From the NCBI GenBank assembly GCA_031127225.1, contig JARIEV010000005.1, forward strand, positions 1 through 63,463: a DNA stretch of 63,463 nt, given 5' to 3'. Below, piece by piece: positions 43,283-50,824 of the stretch (position 1 is its first letter; the number at the start of each line of letters is the position of its first letter). Source of the DNA: Gemmatimonadota bacterium (GTDB lineage Bacteria > Gemmatimonadota > Gemmatimonadetes > Gemmatimonadales > Gemmatimonadaceae). The position numbers and the translations under genes were made by a program. The notes beneath the pieces are model-generated. The model was not told the DNA's origin. It searched no databases and was given only the letters and a program-made list of their open reading frames with translations.

Positions 43283-44431
43283 CAGCACGATGTCCACCTG
43301 ACGCTGCACGGCCTCGCGAATCACCGGCGGCAGCGCAAACGTGCGATCGAAGGCGCGCAGGCGCGACGCCGTGTCGGCGGCATCGGGGCGCACGCCGGCC
43401 TGGGCCAGATAGTAGCGTCGATAACCGTCGAGCAACTCCGGCGCGACGGCCGCCAGCAGCATCGCGCCGGCCTGCACCTGCCCCACGGCGACGTAGCGGT
43501 CCGCTGTTCCCGCCCGTTGCTCGGCCGGCGTCGTGTTGTCGCTGACCACCGTGCCCACCAGCGATCCGGTGGTCTCGTGCGCGAACACATACAGCACCTC
43601 GGGCGCGTCGTCGGGGCGCTCCGGAAACGGCACGGTCACCATGGCGCGGCGCGTGGGACCCGTTGCCGCGCGCCCCTCGCCGCCGATGGGCAGCGACAAC
43701 AACAGATCGCCCTGACGCTGGGCGGTGTTATTCAGGAATCGCTCGAACTTCGCACGGTAGACCCGCTGCCAGAGGCTGTCCACCGCCGTGATCACCGCCC
43801 CCCGCGTGCGGATGGCGCGTGCATGCTCCGCGCCGAAGAATCGCTCCTGTTCGTCAATGACCCCGACCAGAAAGAGCCGCAGCCATTCGCGGTCGGGCGC
43901 CGCCGGAAACATCGACGCCAGCAGCGCTACGCGCGCTTGTGTCTCACGGTCCGGCGCGCGCCGCGGGTCGCCCTCGGCCTGCAGGAAGCGCTCGATGGCG
44001 TACCGCATCGCATCCCAGTTCGAAAACTCGAACGGCAGGAACTGGGCCGAGAGGTAGCCACCCGACACGGCAAGCCGCTTGACCAGCGTGGGGCGGTTTG
44101 CGTCAAGCGCGGTGAGCAGGTTGCGCTGGTTCTTCACCACGACCAGCGAGTCGCGGTAGCCGCGGCGATACAGTGGCACGGTGGCACTGTCGGTGCCGAT
44201 CATCGCGAACGCGTGGAGCCACAGGTCCACGTGGGAGAGCGTGCGCACCGGCCAGCGCACCTCGGGCGGCATCGTGGAGGGACTCGCGGCTGTCGCGCCG
44301 ACCGTTGCGGCGCCATTCGGGGCGCGTGGCAGACCGACTGGCACAGCGGTCGCACAGGCAGTGGCGGACGCGCACGCGCCACAGAACAGCGCACGCCGAG
44401 CCCAGCGCGGAGAAGTCAACACGAGACGCAT
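43271..44431 (-). CDS. Exported or lipoprotein-like protein of unknown function
   Basis: 386 residues. The N-terminus is basic then hydrophobic with closely spaced cysteines (F-C-G-A-C-A-S-A-T-A-C), compatible with a lipoprotein signal although the exact lipobox is ambiguous. The body is mixed alpha/beta, with P-L-Y-R-R-G-Y-R-D-S, F-P-A-A-P-D-R-E-W and an Y-V-F-A-H-E-T-T-G-S segment whose H-E pair might bind metal; a full HExxH zinc site is absent. No family recognised. A TATACT hexamer lies 5 nt before the ATG, so the gene may have its own leaderless promoter within the block. Confidence 0.62.
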   Translation of the reverse strand: MRLVLTSPRWARRALFCGACASATACATAVPVGLPRAPNGAATVGATAASPSTMPPEVRWPVRTLSHVDLWLHAFAMIGTDSATVPLYRRGYRDSLVVVKNQRNLLTALDANRPTLVKRLAVSGGYLSAQFLPFEFSNWDAMRYAIERFLQAEGDPRRAPDRETQARVALLASMFPAAPDREWLRLFLVGVIDEQERFFGAEHARAIRTRGAVITAVDSLWQRVYRAKFERFLNNTAQRQGDLLLSLPIGGEGRAATGPTRRAMVTVPFPERPDDAPEVLYVFAHETTGSLVGTVVSDNTTPAEQRAGTADRYVAVGQVQAGAMLLAAVAPELLDGYRRYYLAQAGVRPDAADTASRLRAFDRTFALPPVIREAVQRQVDIVLSGI

Positions 44432-44436
44432 ACACG

Positions 44437-44442
44437 AGTATA
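44437..44442 (-). promoter_or_regulatory. Predicted -10 element 5 nt before the 386-residue gene
   Basis: TATACT on the minus strand (5 of 6 to TATAAT), 5 nt before ATG 44431. No -35 identified. Confidence 0.35.
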
Positions 44443-44464
44443 CACCCCGCGTCGCGCGCAGGAT

Positions 44465-45091
44465 TCAGCCGGCCCGGCGAACGGGCTCGGCGAGGTCGGG
44501 CAAATCGGCGCCGCGGCCGCACGTGACACAAAAACGCCAGTTCACATCCAGCTCGGTGCTGCACGCCGGGCATTGCCGCTTCGTCATGTCGAGGCCGCAA
44601 TGCGGGCAGAAGATCATGTGCCGGTTGTCGGGCAGGCGGTTGCCGCAAAACCGGCAACTGCAGTGCGGCGTGGTCCCGCCCGGCCCAAGGTCAGGACGCG
44701 CCGCACCGCTGCGCGCCACCGACGACAGGCGTTCGCTGCCGATTTCGGTGGCCGGTGCCGCCAGCGTCAGCGACGTGGTGCCCCACGCACGGACGAGCGA
44801 CAGCGAGGGGGACGGTGAGGCGAGGGCCTGCACGCAGGCCACCTGCAAATCGACCTCGGTGTGCAGATACCCCCGTTCGCCGGCGATCAGGCGGAGCACC
44901 GCCCGTTCGAACACATCGGCGCCGCCGTCGGCCATTTCACGCCGTGCCTCACGAAACGGCAACAGCCGCTCCTCGAGATCAACGAGCGTGAAACCCTGCG
45001 AGAGCAGGTGCGGGTACTGGGTCCGCACCACCCGGGCGAGCCGGAAGGCGAGGCGGTCGAGATCGTCCAGCGATCGGGACGCGACGCTCAC
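44465..45091 (-). CDS. Double zinc-ribbon protein
   Basis: 208 residues. The N-terminal 100 residues are helical with no known motif. The C-terminal 70 residues hold four CxxC knuckles: C-R-F-C-G, C-P-H-C-G, C-P-A-C-S and C-V-T-C-G, forming two consecutive zinc ribbons of the DZR type. These bind nucleic acid or protein in other systems. The ATG overlaps the stop of the upstream 60-residue membrane gene (ATGA), so the two are co-translated. Function otherwise unknown. Confidence 0.72.
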   Translation of the reverse strand: MSVASRSLDDLDRLAFRLARVVRTQYPHLLSQGFTLVDLEERLLPFREARREMADGGADVFERAVLRLIAGERGYLHTEVDLQVACVQALASPSPSLSLVRAWGTTSLTLAAPATEIGSERLSSVARSGAARPDLGPGGTTPHCSCRFCGNRLPDNRHMIFCPHCGLDMTKRQCPACSTELDVNWRFCVTCGRGADLPDLAEPVRRAG

Positions 45092-45270
45092 TTGCCGTCC
45101 GCCGTCTTGAACCGCCCGTCCACGTCATTGCCCATACGGTCACGCGTCTCCCCGCCGATACGATCGAGCGTGCGCTCGACAATGTGCTGTTCGTGCACAT
45201 GGGCGTCCTTCCATCCGTAGCCGTACCCGATGGCGATCCCGACCGAGAGTATGAGCAAAACTTTAAACAT
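45088..45270 (-). CDS. Small single-helix membrane protein
   Basis: 60 residues starting at ATG 45270. The first 22 residues form one hydrophobic helix rich in glycine and tyrosine (L-L-I-L-S-V-G-I-A-I-G-Y-G-Y-G), followed by a charged tail with several histidines (D-A-H-V-H-E-Q-H) and an amphipathic stretch. It lies 41 bp after the RNase HI-like gene and overlaps the zinc-ribbon gene, so it belongs to the same block. Too short for a family assignment. Confidence 0.6.
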   Translation of the reverse strand: MFKVLLILSVGIAIGYGYGWKDAHVHEQHIVERTLDRIGGETRDRMGNDVDGRFKTADGK

Positions 45271-45311
45271 GGGTTTGCCGGTGTGGGCCCGCCGCCGCTG
45301 CGCCGGATGCC

Positions 45312-45950
45312 TTACGGTATCCGACGCGCCATCGCGGCGCGGGGTAACGCCGGCGAGGCGGTGAAGCGGTCCGTATCGGGGAACGCGGCCAGTGGCGCGC
45401 GCTTGGTATTGGCCCGCAGCGGCTGGGCGTTCCACCACTCCTCGAACGACGACAGTACGAGTCCGTCCGAGCGGTCCTGCACGGCGGCGGCACGGGTCGC
45501 GAGGTGGTTGGCGTACTCGTTCTGCGGATGACCGGCATGTCCCTTCACCCACGCCCACTGGGTTTCGTGGGCGGCCACGGCGGCCACCGCGGCCTGCCAC
45601 AGCTCCACGTTTTCCACCGGTCCCTGCGCCCGCTTCCACCCGCGCGCCATCCATCCGCGCACCCACGAGGTCATGCCGTCCACGATGTACCGCGAGTCGG
45701 TGGTGAACAGCACCGACAGGGTATTCCCCTTCCGGGACATCGCGTCGAACGTGTCGATCACCGAGCGGAGCGCCATCCGGTTGTTCGTGGTGTCCGGCTC
45801 GGACGCCCACAGGTCGAAGCGCTGGATCGAGCCATCGGTTTTCCGGAATTCGATCAGGGCGCCCAACCCTCCCGGCGTGTCACCGCGCTGGCCGTTGCCC
45901 AAACAGGACTCGTCGGCGTACACCGCCACCAGCGGATGCGTCGCGCTCAC
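45312..45950 (-). CDS. rnhA: Ribonuclease HI homologue with altered active site
   Basis: 212 residues, longer than E. coli RNase HI (155) because of a C-terminal tail of about 50 residues. The fold is unmistakable: Y-A-D-E-S-C-L-G-N, T-T-N-N-R-M, T-T-D-S-R-Y, a handle region W-x-x-R-G-W-K-R-A and W-V-K-G-H-A-G-H-P. Of the four catalytic carboxylates, two are kept (D13 and D85), but the position of E. coli E48 is Ala (A60, codon 45771-45773) and that of D134 is Asn (N148, codon 45507-45509). The catalytic-loop His (H138) remains. Activity is therefore doubtful. Overlaps the upstream 71-residue gene by ATGA. Confidence 0.9.
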   Translation of the reverse strand: MSATHPLVAVYADESCLGNGQRGDTPGGLGALIEFRKTDGSIQRFDLWASEPDTTNNRMALRSVIDTFDAMSRKGNTLSVLFTTDSRYIVDGMTSWVRGWMARGWKRAQGPVENVELWQAAVAAVAAHETQWAWVKGHAGHPQNEYANHLATRAAAVQDRSDGLVLSSFEEWWNAQPLRANTKRAPLAAFPDTDRFTASPALPRAAMARRIP

Positions 45951-46162
45951 CGCACGATCTCCAAGCCGTCCAGTTCGTCTAAATAGATCTCGAGCGCACT
46001 CCCCGTGCTCGGGTGCCGCGCCACGATCTGCTCGCGTCCGGCCACCAAGCGCAGGCGCTCAGGGATCACGAGGAATTCGCTGCCGCGGCGGCGCAGCTGC
46101 AGCCGCGTCCCATCGGTGATGGCGCGTTCGAGACGGTCGTACTGCGAGACGGAGAGCTGCAT
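45947..46162 (-). CDS. Small beta-rich protein, partner of the RNase HI homologue
   Basis: 71 residues. A short helix (Y-D-R-L-E-R-A-I) is followed by strands with basic residues (L-Q-L-R-R-R-G-S-E-F-L-V-I-P, L-R-L-V-A-G-R-E-Q-I-V-A-R) and an acidic C-terminal turn (Y-L-D-E-L-D-G-L-E). The size and charge pattern would suit a small Sm- or SH3-like barrel, but this is inference. The stop overlaps the RNase HI start, so the two are probably made in equal amounts. No family recognised. Confidence 0.6.
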   Translation of the reverse strand: MQLSVSQYDRLERAITDGTRLQLRRRGSEFLVIPERLRLVAGREQIVARHPSTGSALEIYLDELDGLEIVR

Positions 46163-46241
46163 AGGTCACTGCAAGGTACTGAAGGGTGGTACTGCGGCAG
46201 GGGGGGGCTGCGGAGACTGGGATGTGACTCCGCCAATGGTG

Positions 46242-47408
46242 TTACCGTCCCCACCCCTCGCACACTGATTCCAGCACGTCCGTGGCGCGCGTGATCTGCT
46301 CCAGTTCCACCCACTCCGTGGCCGAATGCGCACGGGCGATATCGCCGGGGCCGAAGCAGAGCGCCGGAATCCCCGCTTCGGCGAACAGGGCGGCGTCGGT
46401 CCAGCACGACAGGCCCGCGATCCGTGGCTCGAGCGCTTGCGATGCGCAGGCCCGCGAGACGGCGCCGATGAGCGGCGCGTCGGCGGACAGATCGAGCGGG
46501 GGTTGCGCACACACCAGTGAAAGTTCGGCGCAGAAGCCTGCACGGGTTGCTGACAGCACATCGCACAGCGCCTGTACCTCGGCCAGCGCCTGCGCCCCGG
46601 TCTCCCCCGGCAGCGTCCGCCGCTCGATCCGTACGACGCAGCGTTCGGCGTACGTGGACCACCCCGTCCCGCCGGTGATGGACGACACATGGAGCGAGGC
46701 GCGCCCCAGCAGCGGATGCGCGCGGGTCGTCAGGACATCAGCCTCGAAGCGGTCGAGCGCGGCCACCAGCATCGCCGCGTTGCGGTTGGCGTCGATGCCC
46801 ACGTCGTAGCGGCTGCCATGCGCCGCACGGCCGTGCACCACCACCTCAATCCACGCGAACCCTTTGTGCGCCGGCGTCACCGCCAGACGCGTCGGCTCGG
46901 TGATGATCGCGCCGGTAGCCTGCACCCCATGTGCCAGAAACGCCCGCGTGCCGATCGACTCGTATTCCTCATCGCACACGGCTGCCACAATGATTTCACT
47001 CGCGAGCGCTCCCCGCGCCGCGGCGCGCGCCGCCGCGACGCACATCGCGGCGATGCCCCCCTTCATGTCGGTGGCCCCACGTCCGTAGAGACTGCCGTCG
47101 CGGACCTCCGGTGTAAACGGCGCATGCGTCATGCCATCGGTGCCGACCACATCGAGATGCCCGTTCAGCACCAGCGGCGAACAGCCGGCGGGGCCGATGC
47201 GCGCAATGACGTTGGCGCGCCCCGGCGCCACCTCCTGCTGCCACACCGCAAAGCCCCACGTCTCGAGGACACCCGCGAGGTACGTCGCACAGGCACGCTC
47301 GCCGGGGCCGTCGGGCACCAGCGAGGGATTCCGGGAGTCGATCGCGACCAGCGCGGCGGTCAGCGCCACGGGGTCGAGCGGCACGGGGTCGAGCGGCAGA
47401 GGAGACAT
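46242..47408 (-). CDS. M20-family ArgE/DapE-type deacylase
   Basis: 388 residues from ATG 47408; an earlier ATG at 47453 lies inside the kinase gene. Metal ligands of the family are present: L-N-G-H-L-D-V-V-G, G-R-G-A-T-D-M-K-G-G, D-E-E-Y-E-S-I-G and T-E-P-T. It most resembles acetylornithine deacetylase or succinyl-diaminopimelate desuccinylase, but the exact substrate cannot be chosen; arginine or lysine genes are not adjacent. It begins 13 bp after the GHMP kinase gene, so the two share an operon, an unusual pairing. Confidence 0.88.
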   Translation of the reverse strand: MSPLPLDPVPLDPVALTAALVAIDSRNPSLVPDGPGERACATYLAGVLETWGFAVWQQEVAPGRANVIARIGPAGCSPLVLNGHLDVVGTDGMTHAPFTPEVRDGSLYGRGATDMKGGIAAMCVAAARAAARGALASEIIVAAVCDEEYESIGTRAFLAHGVQATGAIITEPTRLAVTPAHKGFAWIEVVVHGRAAHGSRYDVGIDANRNAAMLVAALDRFEADVLTTRAHPLLGRASLHVSSITGGTGWSTYAERCVVRIERRTLPGETGAQALAEVQALCDVLSATRAGFCAELSLVCAQPPLDLSADAPLIGAVSRACASQALEPRIAGLSCWTDAALFAEAGIPALCFGPGDIARAHSATEWVELEQITRATDVLESVCEGWGR

Positions 47409-47421
47409 GACGTCGTACAGT

Positions 47422-48381
47422 CTACGGGTTCGGCTCGTGTCGCGACACCGCACCCGTCGCCCACTCGACGCCGGTGGTCGCGACCTGCCAGGGCAGCAGC
47501 TCGCCGAAGGGCCGTACGGCGGCGGCTACGCGCGCGGCGTCACCCGGCGGGCTGAAGACGAGCACGCACCCCCCGCCGCTCGCGCCGAGTGCCTTGAGCC
47601 CCTGCGCGCCGGCATCGCGCGCCGCGTCGGCGAGCGCGTCGATGCGCGCCGTTGTGATGCGCGGGTGCAGCGCGCGCTGGTGCACCCAGTGTTCATCCAC
47701 CAGCGTGGCCAGCAGTGTCACGTCGCCCGCGATCAGCGCGCCGCGCATCCCGCGCGCCAGCACCGCCATCCGGTCGAGCGCATGCACCACTCGTGGGACG
47801 CGCGCACGGTACGCCTCGAGGACCGCCGTGATGGTATCGCCCGAGAGGCGCGACTCGCCTGTGTACACCAGCAGGAGACGCGATTCGAGATCGGTGCGGC
47901 ACGCATCGGAGAGTGGAATCCGCTCCACCGATACGGCGCGATCGAACGTGAGGCCGAGGGCGCCGCCGTAGGCGGCGGCGTAGTGGTCCTGTCGTCCGCC
48001 GGCGATCCCAAGTTCCTCGACTTCGGTGGCCCGGCTCCACTCGGCGATGGCCGACCGATCGGGGAGTGGGGCGGTGGACGCACCCCGTGTCGCGGCGAGT
48101 GCCGCGGCCAATGCAACACCGGCGGCCGCTGAGCCGCCCAGTCCGGCACCAATCGGAAAATCGCTCGTGATGGCAACGTGGCCATCGAAGGCGGCGCGGC
48201 GGAGCGCGGCCGCGACCAAGGGAAGGCGGTCCGTCTCGGCTGGCCCGGGGCGGAGCATCACGCGGCTGCGTCGCTCGATGGCGAGGTTACAAACGAAACC
48301 GCCCCGCTCTTCGGGGTAGGGCGGGACATCTGTCCACCCACCCCCGAAGTCGAGGCGACTCGGGGCCGACGCGACGAGCAC
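47422..48381 (-). CDS. GHMP-family sugar kinase, HddA-like (D-glycero-D-manno-heptose 7-phosphate kinase type)
   Basis: 319 residues from GTG 48381, preceded by a purine-rich GAAGAAGAAG stretch. The N-terminal A-P-S-R-L-D-F-G-G-G-W-T-D-V-P-P is the mark of the HddA/fucokinase branch of GHMP kinases. The ATP loop is P-I-G-A-G-L-G-G-S-A-A and motif 3 is L-G-A-S-G-G-G-C-V. It should phosphorylate a heptose phosphate or related sugar used in surface glycans or LPS core. Other ADP/GDP-heptose genes are not in the window. It starts 6 bp after the Ala/Lys-rich gene. Confidence 0.87.
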   Translation of the reverse strand: MLVASAPSRLDFGGGWTDVPPYPEERGGFVCNLAIERRSRVMLRPGPAETDRLPLVAAALRRAAFDGHVAITSDFPIGAGLGGSAAAGVALAAALAATRGASTAPLPDRSAIAEWSRATEVEELGIAGGRQDHYAAAYGGALGLTFDRAVSVERIPLSDACRTDLESRLLLVYTGESRLSGDTITAVLEAYRARVPRVVHALDRMAVLARGMRGALIAGDVTLLATLVDEHWVHQRALHPRITTARIDALADAARDAGAQGLKALGASGGGCVLVFSPPGDAARVAAAVRPFGELLPWQVATTGVEWATGAVSRHEPNP

Positions 48382-48386
48382 GCCGC

Positions 48387-49298
48387 TTACTTCTTCTTCG
48401 CGGGCGCCTTCTTGGCGGGAGCCTTCGCGGCCTTCTTGGCGGGTGCCTTGGCCGCGGGCTTGGCAGCGGCCTTGGCGGCCGGCTTGGCCGGCGCCTTAGC
48501 GACCGGCTTCGCGGGGGTCTTGGCCGCGGGCTTCGCTGGCGCCTTCGCGGCCGGCTTGGCTGGCGCCTTGGCCACCTGCTTCGCGGGGGCCTTCGCGGCC
48601 GGCTTGGCTGCGGTCTTGGCCGGTGCCTTGGCGGCCGCCGGGGCCTTCTCGGTCTTCGCGGGCGCCGCCGCCTTTGCCGGCGCTACCGGTTCCACGCTCG
48701 CGGCCGGCTTCGCGTCGGCGGCGGGCTTGGTCTCGACCACCGCCGGCGCTTCGACCTTGGCCGCCGCCACGCGCGGCGCCTTCGGCTCGAGCGGGGCAAA
48801 GATGACCTTATCGGACGGCTTCTGGGAGTCGATGCGCATGGCCGCGCGCGCTTCCAGTGCCGCTTCGGCGGCCGCAGCCGGCGCGGTCACGGCCTTGGGA
48901 AGCTGGCCGAGTGGGACCGGCTTCGGCGGCGCCGCCTTCGGGCCGGGGACGGGCAGCGCGCCGTGCTTGGCGATGTAGGCCGCTTCGGCCTGCTGGATCA
49001 GCACGTCGGCCTCCTCCTGTCCCATCTGGCCGCGGCGCACCATGTAGTTGATCAGGTCGCGGGCGCTTTCGATGGCAAAGGGACTGAAGCCCGCCGCCGC
49101 GCCGATCACCTCGCGCATCGCACCGGCCATCTTGCTGCCCGCCTCGATGCTGATCTCGTGCGCCCGCTGCGCCATCTCGGCCGCCGTGTCGCGCGCGTCA
49201 GCAGCCCGGTGTCCAGGCCCGCGGCGCGGAGCTGGACTGGCGGGAGGGGCATCACCATCGGTGATGATATCGTCGTCAGCCTGCGGCAAATCGGCCAT
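48387..49298 (-). CDS. Histone H1/PhaF-like Ala-Lys-Pro-rich protein
   Basis: 303 residues from ATG 49298. The N-terminal 150 residues contain a helical domain (A-R-D-L-I-N-Y-M-V-R-R-G-Q-M-G followed by E-E-A-D-V-L-I-Q) reminiscent of phasin-type or nucleoid proteins. The C-terminal 100 residues are repeats of P-A-A-K-A-P-A-K, ending K-K-A-P-A-K-K-K, which bind DNA electrostatically in AlgP, HctB and PhaF. The combination matches PhaF-like proteins that link storage granules to the nucleoid, but a plain nucleoid protein is equally possible. No PHA genes lie nearby. Confidence 0.75.
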   Translation of the reverse strand: MADLPQADDDIITDGDAPPASPAPRRGPGHRAADARDTAAEMAQRAHEISIEAGSKMAGAMREVIGAAAGFSPFAIESARDLINYMVRRGQMGQEEADVLIQQAEAAYIAKHGALPVPGPKAAPPKPVPLGQLPKAVTAPAAAAEAALEARAAMRIDSQKPSDKVIFAPLEPKAPRVAAAKVEAPAVVETKPAADAKPAASVEPVAPAKAAAPAKTEKAPAAAKAPAKTAAKPAAKAPAKQVAKAPAKPAAKAPAKPAAKTPAKPVAKAPAKPAAKAAAKPAAKAPAKKAAKAPAKKAPAKKK

Positions 49299-49414
49299 GG
49301 GTCGAACGCACTCCTTCCGCCAGCAATGAAGGTAGAGGTGTCGCCCGACGCGACTCGGACCACAGGACATGCTGTCCCACCCGAGTACTGCCCGCGACTA
49401 CCAGAACGGGGGTA

Positions 49415-49420
49415 ACTATA
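49415..49420 (-). promoter_or_regulatory. Predicted -10 element for the histone-like gene
   Basis: TATAGT on the minus strand (5 of 6 to TATAAT), about 117 nt before ATG 49298, in an AT-richer stretch than its surroundings. A CTTGCA is 17 bp upstream as a weak -35. Confidence 0.35.
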
Positions 49421-49556
49421 TGATTCTCCGACATCTATGCAAGTCATCCGGACGTGATTTGCGAGGTAGACATCGTATAACGGTGCGACCGACCGGGACG
49501 GCGATCCATCGGTGCGGCGTCATTTTATCATCTTTGTTGGATGTTTAACGCTACAC

Positions 49557-49562
49557 CATAAA
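49557..49562 (+). promoter_or_regulatory. Predicted promoter of the CoA-transferase gene
   Basis: CATAAA as -10 with TTGTTG at 49534-49539 as -35, spacing 17 bp, 17 nt before the ATG at 49580. The divergent region 49299-49579 (281 bp) is unusually AT-rich in its right half and holds no credible gene. Confidence 0.35.
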
Positions 49563-49579
49563 GTCTCTTTTAGGTCACT

Positions 49580-50710
49580 ATGGCGACATTACCGCTGTCA
49601 GGTGTCAGAATTCTCGACTTGTCCCGGGTGCTGGCCGGACCGCATTGCAGCATGTCGCTGGGCGATCTCGGGGCGCAGGTGATCAAAGTCGAGCGCCGCG
49701 GTGCGGGCGACGATACGCGCGGCTGGGGGCCGCCCTTCGCCTCCGACGGCCAGTCCGCGTACTTCCTGAGCACCAACCGGAACAAGCTCTCCCTCGCCGC
49801 CGACTTTCGGTCCCCCGCGGATCTCGCCTTGGTGCTGGAGCTCATCGCGACCGCCGATGTGGTGATCGAGAACTTCTTACCCGGTGTTTTGTCGCGATCG
49901 GGTATTGATGCTGATTTGTTGCTGTCGCAAAACAGCCGATTGCTCTGGTGCACGATCTCCGGCTTCGGTCCTGACAGTCCGCGGCCGGGCTATGATTTCG
50001 TGGTGCAGGCGGAGTGCGGATGGATGGCGATCACCGGCGAGCCGGATGGCCCTCCTATGAAAGCCGGCGTCGCGCTGGTGGATCTGATGGCCGGCAAGGA
50101 TGCCGCCATTGCGGTGCTGGGCGCGCTGGCTGGACGCGACCGTCTCCACACCGTCGCCGACCGGCGGCTGCATGTGGCCCTCCGCGACTCGGCCCTCGCG
50201 GCCCTGGCCAACGTGGCGCAGAACGCGCTGGTCTCGGGGCGCGACGCCGTGCGCTGGGGGAATGCGCATGCCAATCTGGTGCCGTATCAACTGTTCATGG
50301 CGGCCGACCGCCCCTTCGTGCTCGCCGTCGGTGCGGACGCCCAGTGGCCTGCCGCGGCGTGCGCGCTGGGACTGCCTGCGCTGGCGGCCGATCCGGCACT
50401 GGCGACCAACGCCGGACGACTGGCGTCCCGGGCGCGCGTGGTCGAGGCGGTGAGCGCGGCGGCGGTGCACCAGCCGGCCGCCGTGTGGATCGCCGCCCTC
50501 GAGCGGGTGGGAGTGCCCTGTGGCCTCGTGCGCGGTGTGCAGGAGGCGCTGCGCGACAGCGGGGCGTCGCCGTACACCGGCGTGTCGCCGCAGGGGCATG
50601 GTTCCGTTCGCTACGCACCGCCATTCCTGGACGCCCACGGCGAACTGATCCGTGCATTCCACTGGAGTGCGTTCGACCACGTGCCGATACTGCCCGCAGG
50701 GCCCGTGTGA
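49580..50710 (+). CDS. CaiB/BaiF-family (class III) CoA-transferase
   Basis: 376 residues. It begins with the family signature L-S-G-V-R-I-L-D-L-S-R-V-L-A-G-P, then G-D-L-G-A-Q-V-I-K-V-E-R and N-R-N-K-L-S-L-A. The catalytic aspartate is D168 in V-A-L-V-D-L-M-A-G. These enzymes move CoA between carboxylic acids through an Asp-linked anhydride/thioester. Alpha-methylacyl-CoA racemases share the fold, so substrate and even reaction class are open. Monocistronic or followed by the ECF sigma gene after 108 bp with its own promoter. Confidence 0.92.
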   Translation: MATLPLSGVRILDLSRVLAGPHCSMSLGDLGAQVIKVERRGAGDDTRGWGPPFASDGQSAYFLSTNRNKLSLAADFRSPADLALVLELIATADVVIENFLPGVLSRSGIDADLLLSQNSRLLWCTISGFGPDSPRPGYDFVVQAECGWMAITGEPDGPPMKAGVALVDLMAGKDAAIAVLGALAGRDRLHTVADRRLHVALRDSALAALANVAQNALVSGRDAVRWGNAHANLVPYQLFMAADRPFVLAVGADAQWPAAACALGLPALAADPALATNAGRLASRARVVEAVSAAAVHQPAAVWIAALERVGVPCGLVRGVQEALRDSGASPYTGVSPQGHGSVRYAPPFLDAHGELIRAFHWSAFDHVPILPAGPV

Positions 50711-50806
50711 CGTCTTCCGCGCCCATTCGTCTTTCCCGCGAGACGATCGGCGATGTTCTGCCTGTCGCGTTTGTCGGGAGGGGTGTCAATCCTGATTCTG
50801 CGGCGT

Positions 50807-50812
50807 TATCCT
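50807..50812 (+). promoter_or_regulatory. Predicted -10 element before the ECF sigma gene
   Basis: TATCCT (4 of 6), with GTGTCA 18 bp upstream as a possible -35. It ends 6 nt before GTG 50819, which is in frame two codons before ATG 50825; a leaderless start at the GTG is possible. Confidence 0.35.
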
Positions 50813-50824
50813 AGCGCCGTGAAC

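Noticed and set aside
48400-48640. DNA repeat array or CRISPR in the Ala/Lys-rich region
   Set aside because: The pattern comes from codons of P-A-A-K amino-acid repeats and has no unique spacers.
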